The translations under genes were made by a program, and so were the position numbers. A DNA stretch of 7,745 nt from CAZMXI01 sp964570205 (GTDB taxonomy: Bacteria; Planctomycetota; Phycisphaerae; Tepidisphaerales; Tepidisphaeraceae). The stretch covers positions 1-7,745 of the forward strand of contig CAZMXI010000209.1 in the NCBI GenBank assembly GCA_964570205.1. Direction: 5' to 3'. The notes beneath the pieces are model-generated. The model was not told the origin of the DNA and ran no database searches. It was given only the letters and a program-made list of their open reading frames with translations. This document shows, in pieces, positions 6,848 through 7,745 of this stretch. The first letter of the stretch is position 1. Each line of letters opens with the position of its first letter.

Positions 6848-6864
6848 TCGCCTCGCCAGCAGGA

Positions 6865-6870
6865 TATAAT
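6865..6870 (+). promoter_or_regulatory. clpS: Consensus -10 box (TATAAT), candidate clpS promoter
   Basis: This is an exact TATAAT in an otherwise GC-rich stretch. A start site near 6877 would give a leader of about 53 bases before the clpS ATG at 6930. The -35 position (6842-6847, ATCCGC) does not resemble TTGACA, so an activator or a weak -35 may be involved. The same AT-rich patch read on the minus strand gives TACATT with TTAACG 18 bases upstream, a weak candidate promoter for anmK. Confidence 0.5.
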
Positions 6871-6917
6871 GTATGCAGAGGCACAGTGGCCCGTTAATCG
6901 TCGGCGCGCTGGCCGGC

Positions 6918-6924
6918 AGGGAGG
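6918..6924 (+). promoter_or_regulatory. clpS: Shine-Dalgarno site that fixes the clpS start
   Basis: AGGGAGG ends five bases before the ATG at 6930. This favours 6930 over an in-frame ATG at 6873, which lies almost at the predicted transcription start. Confidence 0.65.
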
Positions 6925-6929
6925 CTGTC

Positions 6930-7268
6930 ATGGCAGAAGAAGCAAACAAGCCCGAGCAACAGAAAGACGACGCTGTCGCCGTCAAGGCACAGCCCACAAA
7001 GCGGCACAAACCCAAGCGCAAGCCGCCCAAGCGTCTGCCGCCCTGGAAAGTCCTTCTCCACAACGACGACAAGAACGAACTCTTTTTCGTCGTCAAGACC
7101 ATCACTGAGCTCACCCCCCTGGATGAGCAACAGGCCATCCTCCGAACTCTCGAAGCCCATGAAACCGGCGTCGCTCTTCTCCTGACCACCCATAAGGAAC
7201 GGGCTGAACTTTACATGGAGCAGTTCGAATCCAAGGGTCTAACCGTCACCATCGAATCCGCTGAATAG
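6930..7268 (+). CDS. clpS: ATP-dependent Clp protease adaptor ClpS
   Basis: ClpS binds the ClpA/ClpC chaperone and hands it proteins with N-degrons (bulky hydrophobic N-terminal residues) for degradation by ClpP. The protein is 112 residues. Residues 1-38 are an unstructured, charged extension with a Lys/Arg/Pro-rich patch (KRHKPKRKPPKRLPP at 24-38). The core follows: PWKVLLHNDDKNELFFVVKT, then EQQAILRTLEAHETGVALLL, then ERAELYMEQFESKGLTVTIES. Asn45 and Asp46 correspond to the residues that hold the N-degron amino group, and His77 in AHETG to the conserved pocket histidine; the gate methionine of E. coli appears to be Leu51. The C-terminal third is diverged from proteobacterial ClpS and lacks the usual HPL segment. 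No clpA, clpC or clpP is in the window. The gene is divergent from anmK and followed on the same strand by a xylanase-like gene. Confidence 0.88.
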   Translation: MAEEANKPEQQKDDAVAVKAQPTKRHKPKRKPPKRLPPWKVLLHNDDKNELFFVVKTITELTPLDEQQAILRTLEAHETGVALLLTTHKERAELYMEQFESKGLTVTIESAE

Positions 7269-7276
7269 CGTCCATC

Positions 7277-7291
7277 GCGACAACCTGTCGC
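7277..7291. repeat. Short inverted repeat after clpS
   Basis: GCGACA and TGTCGC pair perfectly around ACC, starting nine bases after the clpS stop. No T-run follows, so it is at best a weak terminator or a small regulator site. Part of it, CTGTCGCCCAT at 7285-7295, recurs exactly at 7336-7346, overlapping the next start codon. Confidence 0.35.
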
Positions 7292-7308
7292 CCATCTGCG
7301 CCGTCGGC

Positions 7309-7314
7309 TTGACA
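7309..7314 (+). promoter_or_regulatory. Candidate -35 box (TTGACA) for the GH10 gene
   Basis: This is an exact TTGACA 30 bases before the ATG at 7345. The -10 region at the right spacing (TGAACT, 7332-7337) matches TATAAT at only 3 of 6 positions. If real, the transcript would start almost at the ATG. Confidence 0.25.
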
Positions 7315-7344
7315 GCCACGCCCCGCCGACGTGAACTGTCGCCC

Positions 7345-7745
7345 ATGGAACGCTCACTCTCATCCGGTCGGCATCGCCTGCTCTTAACCGCCATGATCCT
7401 GCTCGCCATCGCGCCCCCGGCCGCACGCAGCGCTGAGCTCACGCAGGATGAAACCCGCGCTGTTTACGCTGCTGTCGACCAGCACCGCAAGGGCACCTTC
7501 ATCGTCGAAGCCGCCCCCGGCACCGAGGTCACCATCGAGCAGCTTCGCCACGAATTCTGGTTCGGGGCGGCGATCGCCAACAGCGCCTTCGGCGGCCGCA
7601 TGCGCGCTGAAGACCGCGAAAAATACCTCGCCACCTTCCTGGCCAACTTCAACTCCGCCGTGACCGAAAACGCCCTCAAGTGGCATTCCATGGAGCCTCG
7701 CCGAGGCACCATCGACTACGCCACCGTCGATGCCATGCTCAAGTG
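7345..7745 (+). CDS. Secreted glycoside hydrolase family 10 (endo-1,4-beta-xylanase-like), 3'-truncated
   Basis: The visible 133 residues are the N-terminal third of a GH10-type enzyme, a family that hydrolyses internal beta-1,4-xylosidic bonds of xylan with retention of configuration. Residues 1-30 are a signal peptide: a basic start (MERSLSSGRHR), a hydrophobic run (LLLTAMILLAIAPPA) and likely cleavage after ARSA. The family pattern follows: FWFGAAIANSAFGG at 71-84, then a Tyr (YLATFLANFN) and the hallmark VTENALKWHSMEP at 106-118, then G-x-I-D-Y near 121-125 and the DAMLK helix start. Asn109 and Lys112 of the ENxxKW motif are substrate-binding residues in GH10. The two catalytic glutamates lie in the missing part, so activity cannot be judged. 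No Shine-Dalgarno site precedes the ATG at 7345. It lies 76 bases after clpS and has its own possible promoter. Confidence 0.87.
   Translation, partial: MERSLSSGRHRLLLTAMILLAIAPPAARSAELTQDETRAVYAAVDQHRKGTFIVEAAPGTEVTIEQLRHEFWFGAAIANSAFGGRMRAEDREKYLATFLANFNSAVTENALKWHSMEPRRGTIDYATVDAMLK

Overview
The window comes from a GC-rich bacterium, most likely a planctomycete (perhaps Phycisphaerae-like). Two different surface-export signatures point that way. One is an N-terminal EPLEGRLLLAG leader of the LEPR-XLL type, which is characteristic of Planctomycetes. The other is a C-terminal PEP-CTERM sorting tail on a GDSL esterase. The assignment is inferred from motifs only.

Layout, left to right. (1) aroC, chorismate synthase, minus strand, cut by the left edge. 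(2) A divergent plus-strand gene for a secreted LEPR-XLL protein built from a roughly 22-residue repeat. (3) xseA, exonuclease VII large subunit, minus strand, convergent with the previous gene. (4) A divergent plus-strand gene for a secreted GDSL/SGNH esterase with a PEP-CTERM tail. (5) murQ and anmK on the minus strand, an apparent two-gene operon transcribed anmK then murQ. The 3' end of murQ appears frameshifted at a strong hairpin. (6) clpS on the plus strand, divergent from anmK. (7) A GH10 endo-beta-1,4-xylanase-like secreted protein on the plus strand, cut by the right edge. Gene density is high. No stretch of 300 bases lacks a gene, and the longest gaps are the divergent promoter regions at 411-597, 3685-3831 and 6805-6929. 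I see no tRNA, rRNA, CRISPR array, insertion sequence or integrase.

The clearest functional unit is anmK-murQ. AnmK phosphorylates anhydro-MurNAc to MurNAc-6-phosphate, and MurQ cleaves the lactyl ether to give GlcNAc-6-phosphate, so the organism should recycle peptidoglycan. The secreted proteins (LEPR-XLL repeat protein, PEP-CTERM esterase, GH10 enzyme) suggest a lifestyle that includes extracellular polysaccharide and ester breakdown. AroC, XseA and ClpS are housekeeping functions. I found no convincing new multi-gene system here. The points most worth checking are the murQ frameshift and hairpin, the 22-residue repeat protein, the near-leaderless -10 boxes before aroC and xseA, and the palindrome at the clpS promoter.
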